Below, piece by piece: positions 17,112 through 25,322 of a DNA stretch of 64,000 nucleotides. The stretch's first letter is position 1. Each line of letters opens with the position of its first letter. The DNA is from CAZENU01 sp965117035 (lineage in GTDB: Bacteria > Chloroflexota > Dehalococcoidia > Lucifugimonadales > CAZENU01): assembly GCA_965117035.1 (NCBI GenBank), contig OZ220748.1, forward strand, positions 2,604,001 through 2,668,000, read 5' to 3'. The translations under genes and the position numbers were made by a program. A model generated the notes under the pieces. It was not told the DNA's origin. It did no database searches and was given only the letters and a program-made list of their open reading frames with translations.

Positions 17112-18056
17112 ATGGAGTACAGGACGCTCGGCCGCACGGGGTTCGAGGTGTCGCTGCTGAGCTTGGGGTCGGGCGGCGCCCGCGTTCTCGGGCAGGCGCT
17201 CGGCTACACCCAGGACGAGCAGACGGCGCTCGTCCGGCGCGCCCTCGACCTTGGCGTCAACCTGATAGACACCTCGGCGCAGTACCGCGACTCGGAGGCG
17301 ATCTTGGGCCGCGCGCTGGAGGGCGTGCCAAGGGACTCGTACTTCCTGGCGACGAAGTGGCTCGCCCTGGAGGACGGCAAGCTCGTGCCCGACCCTGCGC
17401 TCCTGACGAAGGGCGTCGAAGAGAGCCTGTCGCGGCTGCGGACCGACTACGTCGACGTCATGATGTTCCACGGCCCGATGCCGGACGAGTACCCCGGCAT
17501 CGTCGACAAGGTCTACCCGGCGATGGCGCGGCTGCGCGAGCAGGGCAAGGTGAGAGCCGTCGGCATCAGCACCCGCTACGTCATGGACCCGGCGCAGGTC
17601 ACGGCCAGGCTCGCGCTGGAGCGCAACCCGGAGCTGTTCGACGTCGTGATGCTCAAGTACGGAATCCTGAACCAGCACGCGGCCGAGCGGATGCTGCCGC
17701 TGGCCATGGAGCACAACGTCGGCATCATGAACATGGCCGTCATCCGCGAGAAGCTGCCCGACCCGGCGCTGCTGGAGCAGTTGGTCCGCGACTGGAAGGC
17801 CGCCGGCCACGTCCCGGCCGACGCCCTGCCGGACGAGGACCCGCTGGGGTGGCTCGTGCGTGACGACGTCGACTCGGTCGTCACCGCGGGCTACAAGTTC
17901 GCGGCCGACCATCCGGCCATTGGCACGGTGGTCACCGGCACCGCGAGCATCGGGCACCTGGAGTCGAACGCGGCGGCGCTGGAGACGCCCAGGCTTCCGC
18001 CGGAGGACACGCGGCGCCTGAAGGAGTTGTTCGGGCATATCGTCGAGTACGCCTGA
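17112..18056 (+). CDS. Aldo/keto reductase
   Basis: The 314-residue TIM-barrel oxidoreductase probably uses NADPH. It has the opening MEYRTLGRTGFEVSLLSLGS, the catalytic Asp and Tyr in NLIDTSAQYRDSE, Lys in FLATKW, His in VMMFHGP, and a C-terminal phosphate-binding segment near AIGTVVTGTAS. The substrate is unknown. It is the first gene of a three-gene operon with two enolase-superfamily proteins, suggesting oxidation of a sugar or sugar acid before dehydration. A GGAAGGGG ribosome site precedes the ATG. Confidence 0.87.
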   Translation: MEYRTLGRTGFEVSLLSLGSGGARVLGQALGYTQDEQTALVRRALDLGVNLIDTSAQYRDSEAILGRALEGVPRDSYFLATKWLALEDGKLVPDPALLTKGVEESLSRLRTDYVDVMMFHGPMPDEYPGIVDKVYPAMARLREQGKVRAVGISTRYVMDPAQVTARLALERNPELFDVVMLKYGILNQHAAERMLPLAMEHNVGIMNMAVIREKLPDPALLEQLVRDWKAAGHVPADALPDEDPLGWLVRDDVDSVVTAGYKFAADHPAIGTVVTGTASIGHLESNAAALETPRLPPEDTRRLKELFGHIVEYA

Positions 18057-18097
18057 ACCGGCACGACCGGGCCTCGAAGGCCAAGGAGCTGTGTGTC

Positions 18098-19186
18098 GTG
18101 AGGATCACCGACGTGAAGGCGGTCTATCCGCGCTGGGAGCACCAGCCGGAGGGCGCGTGGCAAAGCCACTTCTGGCAGATCGTGGTGCGCGTCGAAACGG
18201 ACTCGGGCGTCGTCGGCCTTGGGTACGGCGGTGGCGGCGAGCCGGCGGTCGCGGTCGTGAACTCGCACATGAGGGACCTCCTCGTCGGCCGCGTGATCGA
18301 GTCGGTCGCCGACATACGAGACACGTGGGACTGGCTCTACTACAAGGCTGTCCCGTACGGCCGGTCGGGCATACCCGTCATGGGGCTCAGCGGCGTCGAC
18401 CTGGCGCTGTGGGACATGCTCGGGAAGGCGCAGGGCCGGCCGGTCTACGACCTGCTGGGCGGCCTCGCCGTCGAGCGCGTCCGGGCCTACGCGACCTCGG
18501 GCGAGCTCGAGCGCGACCGCGACTCCGGCTACACGGCGGTGAAGGTCAGCACTGCCCTCGCCAGCGACCATGACAGGCAGCGTCCGCCGTGGGCTCCGCG
18601 TCCGGATGACGACACGGAGCGGGCGGTGGGCAGAGTCGCGGCGGCCAGGGAGGCATATGGCCCCGACGCGCTGGTCATGACCGACTGCGGCATGACGTGG
18701 AACGCGGACGACGCGCTGTACATGGCCGACCGGATGGCCGACTGGGACGTCTACTGGTTCGAGGACGTGCTGACGCCCGACCATCTCGGCGAGCTGGCGG
18801 AGCTGAGGCCGAGGGTGAAGCCGGTGCTGCTGGTCGGCGGCGAGCACAACTACACGCACCACGACTTCGCGGCCATCGCCGAAGCCGGAGCGCTCGACCT
18901 GTGGCAGCCGGACATCACCTGGTGCGGCGGGATCACCGCCGGCCTGCGCATCATCGATCTGGCGCGCGAGGCGGGCGTGCCTGTCGTGCCGCACCGCGGC
19001 GGCGAGATATGGGGGCTGCACCTGCTGGCCGCCACGGCCTGCGGCGAGCTGGCAGAGACGATGCCGCACCGCTGGTCGCCGCCGCAGGACGAGCTGTGGC
19101 TCGACGAGCCCCGGGCCGAGGACGGCTACATCGCGCCGCCGGACAGGCCGGGCTTCGGCGTCGTGCTGAACGAGGCCATGCTGTAG
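18098..19186 (+). CDS. Enolase-superfamily sugar-acid dehydratase (rhamnonate dehydratase-like)
   Basis: The 362-residue mandelate racemase/muconate lactonising family protein has a capping domain (about 1-120) and a modified TIM barrel. Metal-ligand and catalytic regions are visible at VMTDCGMTWN, YWFEDVLTPD, GGEHNYTHHDF and LWQPDITWCGG. The His-containing PHRGGEIWGLHL is typical of L-rhamnonate dehydratase-like members, which dehydrate sugar acids to 2-keto-3-deoxy acids with Mg2+. Substrate assignment is tentative. The start is GTG with AAGGAG 9 nt upstream. It sits 41 bp after the aldo/keto reductase and 20 bp before a second superfamily member. Confidence 0.8.
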   Translation: MRITDVKAVYPRWEHQPEGAWQSHFWQIVVRVETDSGVVGLGYGGGGEPAVAVVNSHMRDLLVGRVIESVADIRDTWDWLYYKAVPYGRSGIPVMGLSGVDLALWDMLGKAQGRPVYDLLGGLAVERVRAYATSGELERDRDSGYTAVKVSTALASDHDRQRPPWAPRPDDDTERAVGRVAAAREAYGPDALVMTDCGMTWNADDALYMADRMADWDVYWFEDVLTPDHLGELAELRPRVKPVLLVGGEHNYTHHDFAAIAEAGALDLWQPDITWCGGITAGLRIIDLAREAGVPVVPHRGGEIWGLHLLAATACGELAETMPHRWSPPQDELWLDEPRAEDGYIAPPDRPGFGVVLNEAML

Positions 19187-19206
19187 CAGGGAACAGGAGC
19201 AGCCGC

Positions 19207-20352
19207 GTGACCGACAGCATCGTGCTCGACCGGGTGGAGTTCGCCGCGGTGGAGGTGAACGCCCATACGGAGTGGCGGTGGGCCGAGGTGTTCGACCGCG
19301 ACGGCGCCAGCGCCGTGGCCGAGTTCGTCGAGCGGACGAGCGAGCCCGCGGTCACGGGGCTCATCGCGGACCTGGTGGGCGCGCTCGCCGGAAAGCGCCT
19401 GGCGGGCGACGAGTCGGTCGCGGAGGTGGCGGGCCTCGACGAGAGCGGCTTCGAGCTGTTCGGCGTACAGACGATCGCCACCAGCGCCGTGCGGTCGGTC
19501 GTGACCATCCTGCAGGCCGTGCGCGCCGGGGTCAGCCTGACGGAGTATCTCGGGGGCGAGCCGAAGGACAGCGTCGAGCTGTACGCCAACATCAACCGGG
19601 GGCTGTTTGGCGCCGACCGGTCGCCCGACGGCTTCGGCCGGATGGCCGAGCGGATGGCGGCGAGGGGCTTTCGAACGATCAAGTGCGCCCCGTTCGACGA
19701 GGTCGACCCGTCGACCAGTGCCGGCGCGGACGCCGTCCGCGCGGCGCGCACCGGGATCGAGCGGGTCGCGGCCATGCGGTCCGCCATAGGGCCCGACGTG
19801 CGTCTGCTGGTCGACTGCCACAGGCGGTTCGACCTGGAGAGCGCCCTCATCGTCGCCGACGAGCTCGCGAAGCAGGACATCGGCTGGTTCGAGGAGCCGG
19901 TCGACACGGAGACGGAGCAGGACGACATGGCGCAGATCGCGCGCCGCGTCCCGATGCCGGTCGCGGGCGGGGAGTCGCTGTACGGCGGCGCGTCGTTCGG
20001 TGCGCTGATGGAGAAGGGCGCCGCGCACGTGATCATGCCGGACGTGATGTTCGGCGGCGGCGCGGCCGAGGTGCACAGGGCCGGCCTGCTGGCCGGGCGC
20101 ATGGGCGTCGGCTTCTCGCCGCACAGCCCGTCCGGGACGGTGTCGCTGCTGACGGCCGCCCACGTCTGCGCGGCCACGCCCGGAGCGATGCCCCTGGAGC
20201 ACGCGGTGGCGGAGTCTCCCTGGCGACACGAGCTGATGGACCCGCACGAGCGCGTCGAGGACAGCCGCCTGTGGCTCAACCCGGGGCCGGGCCTGGGAGG
20301 CGGGCCCAACTGGCCCGTGATCGAGCGCCGCGGCCGCCGCTGGACCCCGTAG
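19207..20352 (+). CDS. Second enolase-superfamily protein
   Basis: The 381-residue protein starts at a GTG with AGGAGC just upstream. It has the barrel motifs GFRTIKCAPFDEVDP (lysine end of strand two), VRLLVDCHRRFD (metal Asp), IGWFEEPVDTE (metal Glu), PVAGGESLYGG (metal Glu) and VGFSPHSPSGTVSLL (His-containing loop). The second-strand motif has a single Lys (IKC) where racemase-type members often have KxK. It is paralogous to its upstream neighbour but clearly a different subgroup. It is probably a sugar-acid dehydratase or epimerase of unknown substrate. Confidence 0.78.
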   Translation: MTDSIVLDRVEFAAVEVNAHTEWRWAEVFDRDGASAVAEFVERTSEPAVTGLIADLVGALAGKRLAGDESVAEVAGLDESGFELFGVQTIATSAVRSVVTILQAVRAGVSLTEYLGGEPKDSVELYANINRGLFGADRSPDGFGRMAERMAARGFRTIKCAPFDEVDPSTSAGADAVRAARTGIERVAAMRSAIGPDVRLLVDCHRRFDLESALIVADELAKQDIGWFEEPVDTETEQDDMAQIARRVPMPVAGGESLYGGASFGALMEKGAAHVIMPDVMFGGGAAEVHRAGLLAGRMGVGFSPHSPSGTVSLLTAAHVCAATPGAMPLEHAVAESPWRHELMDPHERVEDSRLWLNPGPGLGGGPNWPVIERRGRRWTP

Positions 20353-20398
20353 CCGCCCCGCCGTCTGCTATCGTGTTTACCCGTGAGGGCTGGTCGGG

Positions 20399-21046
20399 AT
20401 GCGTGTCTGGCGCAGGAAACGTATGAGAAGGCGTGTCGAGCAGGGCGTCGTGCTTGCCCTGATCATAGTACTCGGGGTCGCGACCCTGCTCGTCGGGTTG
20501 ATGGCCGGCCTTGCGCTCGGGGGGGAGGAGTTCGACGCCTACCCGACGCCCGAGGAGGCGGTCCAGGGCTACCTCGAAGTGACGAGAGAGCCCGCCGAGT
20601 CGGCGGGATTCCACCTGAAGGGGACGCTGCTGGTCTGGAGCGGCGCCCTCGTCGTCTACAGCCTGCCGGGCCCGCCCGGGACCGAGCTGCTCGGCTACCG
20701 CCTCGCCAAGCATGGCGAATCGGGCTGGCGGGCGGATACGGGCGCCGAGTTCTCCGTCGCGTCGCCCGCCAATCCGAACGACGTAATCGACTGGCACATC
20801 GACTCCCGCGTCGACCACTCGCGTGACCTGAACGGGCCGGTCGAGACGGCCGTCGCGTTCGGGCGTGTCAACTTCAGCGGCGTCTCGATCGTCGAGGTCA
20901 CGTTCGACCGGGGCCAGGTGCACCAGACGACGGCCGCCTCCGGCTTCTTCGCCGTCGCGGCCGCGGGCACGACCGACGTGCGTGTCATCCGGGCGCTCAC
21001 GGCTGACGGCTCCGAGGTGCTGGCAATCGACAGGACGACGAGGTAG
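20399..21046 (+). CDS. Membrane-anchored protein of unknown function
   Basis: The 215-residue protein has a basic N-terminus (RRKRMRRR), one membrane helix at about residues 17-40 (VVLALIIVLGVATLLVGLMA) and an extracytoplasmic beta-rich domain. No family is recognised. It ends 3 bp before ffh, so it is very probably cotranscribed with it. Confidence 0.6.
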   Translation: MRVWRRKRMRRRVEQGVVLALIIVLGVATLLVGLMAGLALGGEEFDAYPTPEEAVQGYLEVTREPAESAGFHLKGTLLVWSGALVVYSLPGPPGTELLGYRLAKHGESGWRADTGAEFSVASPANPNDVIDWHIDSRVDHSRDLNGPVETAVAFGRVNFSGVSIVEVTFDRGQVHQTTAASGFFAVAAAGTTDVRVIRALTADGSEVLAIDRTTR

Positions 21047-21049
21047 AGG

Positions 21050-22381
21050 ATGTTCGAGGCGCTTACGGAAAAACTGGGCGCGACCTTCGGCAGGCTGAGC
21101 AACAAGGGCAGGCTGACCGAGAAGGACGTGGACGCGGCGCTGCGCGAGGTGCGCATGGCGCTGCTGGAGGCGGACGTCAACTTCCGCGTCGCGCGGCAGC
21201 TCACGTCGCGCATCCGCGAGCGGGCTCTCGGCGACGACGTACTGAAGAGCCTCAGCCCCGGGCAGCAGGTCGTCAAGATCACGAACGAGGAGCTGACCGA
21301 CGTCCTCGGCGGCGGGGCGAAGCAGCTCGTCCCCGCATCGTCCCAGCCGTCGGTGATGCTCATGGTCGGCCTGAACGGCGCCGGGAAGACGACCGCGTCG
21401 GCCAAGATCGCCCGCCATCTGAAGGCGGCGGGCCAGGCGCCGCTGCTGGTCGCGGCGGACCTGCGGCGGCCGGCCGCGGTCAAGCAGCTACAGACGCTCG
21501 GCGCCCAGATCGACGTCGAGGTCTACAGCGACGACCCGTCGAAAGAGACGGCCCAGGTGGCCCGCGACGGCGTCAAGCGGGGAAGCGAAGTCGGCGCGTC
21601 CTGGGTTATCGTCGACACGTCGGGCCGGTTCCAGGTCGACGACGACCTGATGGAGGAGCTGGAGGACGTGCGTCAGGCCTTGTCTCCCGCCGAGACGCTG
21701 TTGGCGGTCGACGCGATGACCGGCCAGGAGGCCGTCAACGTCGCGGAGGCGTTCCACTCCCGCATCGGCCTGACGGGCCTGGTGCTGACGAAGCTGGACG
21801 GCGACGCGAGGGGCGGCGCGGCCCTCTCGGTCGTGTCGGTCACCGGCGTGCCGATTAAGTTCATCGGCACCGGCGAGCGTGTGGCCGCGCTGGAGGAGTT
21901 TCACCCGGACCGGCTCGCGTCGCGCATCCTGGGCATGGGCGACGTGCTGACGCTGATCGAGAAGGCGCAGACGACGATCGACGAGGACCAGGCGGTCGAG
22001 CTGGAGCGCAAGATGCGCCAGGCGACGTTCGACCTGGAGGACTTCCTCGCGCAGCTGCAGCAGCTCAAGAGCATGGGGCCGCTCAGCCAGATCATGGAGA
22101 TGGTGCCGGGGATGTCGTCCATCGCCGGGCGAATGTCGGACGAGGGCCTGGAGGACGACCAGGTACGCAAGGTCGAGGCGGTAATCCGGTCGATGACGCC
22201 CGAGGAGCGCCGCCGGCCTGAGATCATCGGCGGCAGCCGCAGGCGGCGCATCGCCCGCGGCAGCGGGACGAAGCCCCAGGACGTCAATCAGCTCCTGAAC
22301 CAGTTCAGCCGGATGCAGAAGATGATGCGGCAGATGGCCTCCGGCAAGCGGCCGCCGGACCTGCGAAGCCTGCTGAGGTAG
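21050..22381 (+). CDS. ffh: Signal recognition particle protein Ffh
   Basis: Ffh binds signal sequences of nascent membrane proteins and, with SRP RNA and FtsY, delivers ribosomes to the membrane. The 443-residue protein has the N domain, the GTPase G1 motif GLNGAGKTTASAKIA, DLRRPAAVKQL, the DTSGR motif, TKLDGDARGGAALS and the GTGE-VAALEEFHPDRLASRIL linker. The methionine-rich M domain ends in LLNQFSRMQKMMRQMASGK. The start ATG lies 3 bp after the upstream membrane gene. Confidence 0.96.
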   Translation: MFEALTEKLGATFGRLSNKGRLTEKDVDAALREVRMALLEADVNFRVARQLTSRIRERALGDDVLKSLSPGQQVVKITNEELTDVLGGGAKQLVPASSQPSVMLMVGLNGAGKTTASAKIARHLKAAGQAPLLVAADLRRPAAVKQLQTLGAQIDVEVYSDDPSKETAQVARDGVKRGSEVGASWVIVDTSGRFQVDDDLMEELEDVRQALSPAETLLAVDAMTGQEAVNVAEAFHSRIGLTGLVLTKLDGDARGGAALSVVSVTGVPIKFIGTGERVAALEEFHPDRLASRILGMGDVLTLIEKAQTTIDEDQAVELERKMRQATFDLEDFLAQLQQLKSMGPLSQIMEMVPGMSSIAGRMSDEGLEDDQVRKVEAVIRSMTPEERRRPEIIGGSRRRRIARGSGTKPQDVNQLLNQFSRMQKMMRQMASGKRPPDLRSLLR

Positions 22382-22396
22382 GCGGGGCGGGCGTCT

Positions 22397-22648
22397 GTCG
22401 TCGCGAGCGCAGAGAGAAACCTGGGGAGGGGATTCCCCGACCTGGCCCACGACGGCGCCTTGCCCCCGCCCCAGGCCCTTCACTTCGTTCAGGGCGACAT
22501 TCGTGGTGGCATCTCCCACGTCCCGGGATTGCGTCTGCGCCTTGTCGTCGCGAGCGCAGAGAGAAACCTGGGGACGGGCCCCTCGACCTTGGCCCACGAC
22601 GGTGCCTTGCCCCCGCCCCAGACCCTTCACTTCGTTCATGGCGACAAT
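22397..22648. repeat. Two direct copies of a ~105-bp intergenic repeat
   Basis: The segment starting GTCGTCGCGAGCGCAGAGAG at 22397 recurs at 22544 with about 90% identity over about 105 bp. Between and after the copies there is no gene. The whole 382-bp gap from the ffh stop to the tRNA holds only these repeats and the tRNA promoter. Confidence 0.8.
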
Positions 22649-22676
22649 GGCGGCGGAACCCGCACGTTCCGCGTTG

Positions 22677-22705
22677 TTGCCCGCGGTTGGGGCAGCGACT
22701 ACAAT
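22677..22705 (+). promoter_or_regulatory. Promoter for tRNA-Ser (and probably sucCD)
   Basis: TTGCCC (22677-22682) and TACAAT (22700-22705) with a 17-nt spacer lie about 58 bp before the tRNA. No terminator is evident between the tRNA and sucC, so readthrough into sucCD is likely. Confidence 0.55.
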
Positions 22706-22763
22706 ACGAAGGTTGGCCCAGGCGTTCGCGGGCCTAACGGGCCCCGAGCGCCGATTGCTGTCC

Positions 22764-22851
22764 GGAGGGGTGGCCGAGCGGCTTAAGGCGCCAGTCTTGA
22801 AAACTGGATTCTCGAAAGGGAACGTGGGTTCGAATCCCACCCCCTCCGCCA
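22764..22851 (+). tRNA. tRNA-Ser (anticodon TGA)
   Basis: The acceptor stem GGAGGGG pairs with CCCCTCC, followed by discriminator G and an encoded CCA. The anticodon stem CCAGT/ACTGG holds the loop CTTGAAA, giving TGA. A long variable arm of the serine type and a T arm GTGGG-TTCGAAT-CCCAC are present. Confidence 0.96.
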
Positions 22852-22914
22852 CGCCTGAAGCGCGGGCGGCCCGATGGCTGGCGGCGCCCAAATGACCCTG
22901 CAGGAGAAGATCGA

Positions 22915-24072
22915 CTGAAAGTACACGAGTACCAGGCAAAGGAGCTGCTGGCCAGGGGCGGAGTGCCCGTCCCCGAGGGCGCCGTCGCGTCGACGCCGGC
23001 GGAGGCGCGGGAGATCGCCGCCGGGCTCGGCCGGCCGAGCGTCGTCAAGGCGCAGGTCCACGCGGGCGGACGCGGAAAGGCCGGCGGGATCAAGCTGGTG
23101 TCGACGCCGGAAGAGGCCGGGGCGGCGGCTGATGCGCTGCTGGGCACCTTCCTCGTCACGGCGCAGACGGGCCCCGAGGGCGTGCCGGTGCGGCACGTCC
23201 TGGTCGAGGAGCAGCTCGACGTCGGGCGGGAGCTGTACCTCGGCATGCTGGTCGACGGCGCCGCGCGCGGCGTGGTCGTCATGGCCAGCGAGGCGGGCGG
23301 CATGGACATCGAGGAGGTCGCCGATACGACGCCAGAGAAGATCCTGCGCGTCGCCGTCGACCCCTCTCTCGGCCTCCGTCCCTACCAGGCGCGGACACTG
23401 GCCTACCGGCTCGAGTTCGCCCCCGGGCAGGTCCGGGCCGCGGCCGGGCTGATCGAGAACCTGTACCGCGTCTTCGACGGCAACGACTGCTCGCTGGCGG
23501 AGATCAACCCGCTGGTCGTGACGGGCGACGGCCGCGTCCTGGCCGCGGACGCGAAGCTGGGCTTCGACGACGACGCGCTGTTCAAGCACCCCGGCCTGGA
23601 GGAGCTGCGCGACCCGGAGCAGGACGACCCGCTGGAGGAGCGAGCCGCGAGCGCCGGCATCAGCTACGTGAAGCTCGACGGCGACGTGGGGTGCATGGTG
23701 AACGGCGCGGGGCTCGCGATGGCGACGATGGACGTGGCCCGGGCAGCCGGGGCCGCGCCCGCGAACTTCCTCGACGTGGGCGGCAGCGCGGACGAGGAGA
23801 AGGTCACGCAGGCGATGGAGATCATCCTGTCCGACGCCGACGTGAAGACGACCCTGATCAACATATTCGGCGGCATACTCCGGTGCGACATCGTGTCGCG
23901 GGGAGTGATCGCCGCCGCGGAGTCCACGTCCCACGAGATGAGGCCGCTGGTGGTCCGCATGTCGGGCACGAACGCCGACGAGGGTCGGGCGCTGCTGAGC
24001 GAGTCGGGCCTGGCGGTGACCCTGGTGGACGACCTCGACGAGGCGGCCGAGGCGCTGCGCGCCGGCGCGTGA
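22915..24072 (+). CDS. sucC: Succinyl-CoA synthetase beta subunit (apparent CTG start)
   Basis: SucC forms the ATP-grasp nucleotide-binding subunit that, with SucD, interconverts succinyl-CoA and succinate in the TCA cycle. The expected N-terminus (x-K-V-H-E-Y-Q-A-K-E-L-L) begins at a CTG codon at 22915, with AGGAG 8 nt upstream. No in-frame ATG, GTG or TTG exists at the right place. The first conventional candidate, GTG at 22963, would delete 16 conserved residues. The rest is typical: VKAQVHAGGRGKAGG, EINPLVVTGDGRV, DGDVGCMVNGAGLAMATMD, NIFGGILRCD. The length from CTG is 385 residues, as normal. sucD follows after 34 bp. Confidence 0.93.
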   Translation: MKVHEYQAKELLARGGVPVPEGAVASTPAEAREIAAGLGRPSVVKAQVHAGGRGKAGGIKLVSTPEEAGAAADALLGTFLVTAQTGPEGVPVRHVLVEEQLDVGRELYLGMLVDGAARGVVVMASEAGGMDIEEVADTTPEKILRVAVDPSLGLRPYQARTLAYRLEFAPGQVRAAAGLIENLYRVFDGNDCSLAEINPLVVTGDGRVLAADAKLGFDDDALFKHPGLEELRDPEQDDPLEERAASAGISYVKLDGDVGCMVNGAGLAMATMDVARAAGAAPANFLDVGGSADEEKVTQAMEIILSDADVKTTLINIFGGILRCDIVSRGVIAAAESTSHEMRPLVVRMSGTNADEGRALLSESGLAVTLVDDLDEAAEALRAGA

Positions 24073-24106
24073 GCGTCTCCGGGACGGGACCGACGGAGCA
24101 CACCGA

Positions 24107-24991
24107 ATGAGCATACTGGTCGGCGAGAACACGCGCCTGCTGGTGCAGGGCATCACCGGCAGGGAGGGCAGCTTCCACGCCCTCCGGTGCCGGGAGTACG
24201 GCACGAACCTTGTCGCGGGCGTTACCCCCGGCAAGGGCGGGCAGACGTTCGACGGCGACGTGCCGGTGTTCAACACCGTGCGGGAGGCGGTGGACGAGAC
24301 GGGCGCGAACACGTCGATGATCTTCGTGCCGCCGCGGCTCGGGGCCGACGACGCGATAGTCGAGGCAGTCGACGCGGGCATCGGCGTCGTCGCCTGCATC
24401 ACGGAGGGCGTGCCGGTGCGCGACACGGCCAGGGTCGTCAACTACATCCGCGACAAGGACGTCACGCTGATCGGCCCGAACTGTCCGGGCATGATCTCTC
24501 CCGGCGCGCGCTGCAAGGTCGGCATAATGCCGGGCGCGATCCACGAGCCGGGCAACGTCGGTGTCGTGTCCCGCAGCGGGACGCTCACCTACGAGGCGGT
24601 GGGGCAGCTCTCCGGCCTGGGCATCGGCCAGTCGACCTGCGTCGGCATAGGCGGCGACCCGGTCAGCGGCACGTCGTTCATCGACATCCTTGAGATGTTC
24701 GAGGCGGACGACGAGACGAAGAGCGTGGTGCTGATCGGGGAGATCGGCGGCACCCGCGAGCAGGAGGCCGCCGAGTACATCAGCAGCGACTTCACCAAGC
24801 CGGTCGCCGCGCTGATCGTCGGCCGGACGGCGCCGCCGGGCCGCCGGATGGGCCACGCGGGCGCGATCATCACCGGCCGGGCGGGCCGCGCCGACGAGAA
24901 GATCAAGGCGCTGTCCGCCGCGGGCGCGGCCATAGTCCCGACCCCGGCCAGCATAGGCCGCACCGTCCAGGAGCAGATGGAAGCGGGGTAG
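24107..24991 (+). CDS. sucD: Succinyl-CoA synthetase alpha subunit
   Basis: The 294-residue CoA-binding subunit is phosphorylated on a histidine during catalysis. It shows VQGITGREGSFHA, the CoA-binding GGVTPGKGG-like segment, NCPGMISPGARCKVGIMPG, VSRSGTLTYEAV, GIGGDPVSGTSFIDIL and the phospho-His motif RRMGHAGAII near residue 247. It pairs with sucC immediately upstream. Confidence 0.97.
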   Translation: MSILVGENTRLLVQGITGREGSFHALRCREYGTNLVAGVTPGKGGQTFDGDVPVFNTVREAVDETGANTSMIFVPPRLGADDAIVEAVDAGIGVVACITEGVPVRDTARVVNYIRDKDVTLIGPNCPGMISPGARCKVGIMPGAIHEPGNVGVVSRSGTLTYEAVGQLSGLGIGQSTCVGIGGDPVSGTSFIDILEMFEADDETKSVVLIGEIGGTREQEAAEYISSDFTKPVAALIVGRTAPPGRRMGHAGAIITGRAGRADEKIKALSAAGAAIVPTPASIGRTVQEQMEAG

Positions 24992-25165
24992 GCACGGGCC
25001 GCACAATCACCATCGACTCCCTCACGCTGTGGAGACGGGAGCCGGTCCCCTCCCGGCCGTCGATTCCCGCCTTCGGAGACCTTTGCGTAACTCCTCGCGG
25101 GGGAGCCCAACAGGGCGGACATCCGTCGATTTCGTAGCTGAGCCCCCGCCCCCTGGGTTCCCGCC

Positions 25166-25282
25166 TGCGCGGGAATGACGGTTATACAAGGGTCTCCCTG
25201 CGCGGGATTGACGGTTGTGCAAAGGTCTTCCTTCGCGGGAACGACGATTATGCAAGGGACTCCCTGCGCGGGAACGACGGGT
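25166..25282. repeat. 33-bp tandem repeat, three and a half units
   Basis: Units of 33 bp beginning TGCGCGGGAATGACGGTTAT are stacked head to tail without spacers. The same unit occurs at 57558-57641 (two and a half units) and singly at 30967-30999. The remaining sequence between the sucD stop and 25322 shows nothing else recognisable. Confidence 0.85.
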
Positions 25283-25322
25283 CTGTAGAGATTGTACAGG
25301 CCACCGCAGGGAGAGTAGCGAT

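Noticed and set aside
25166..25282. Possible CRISPR array because of regular 33-bp spacing
   Set aside because: Units are stacked without unique spacers and no cas genes are nearby; these are simple tandem repeats.
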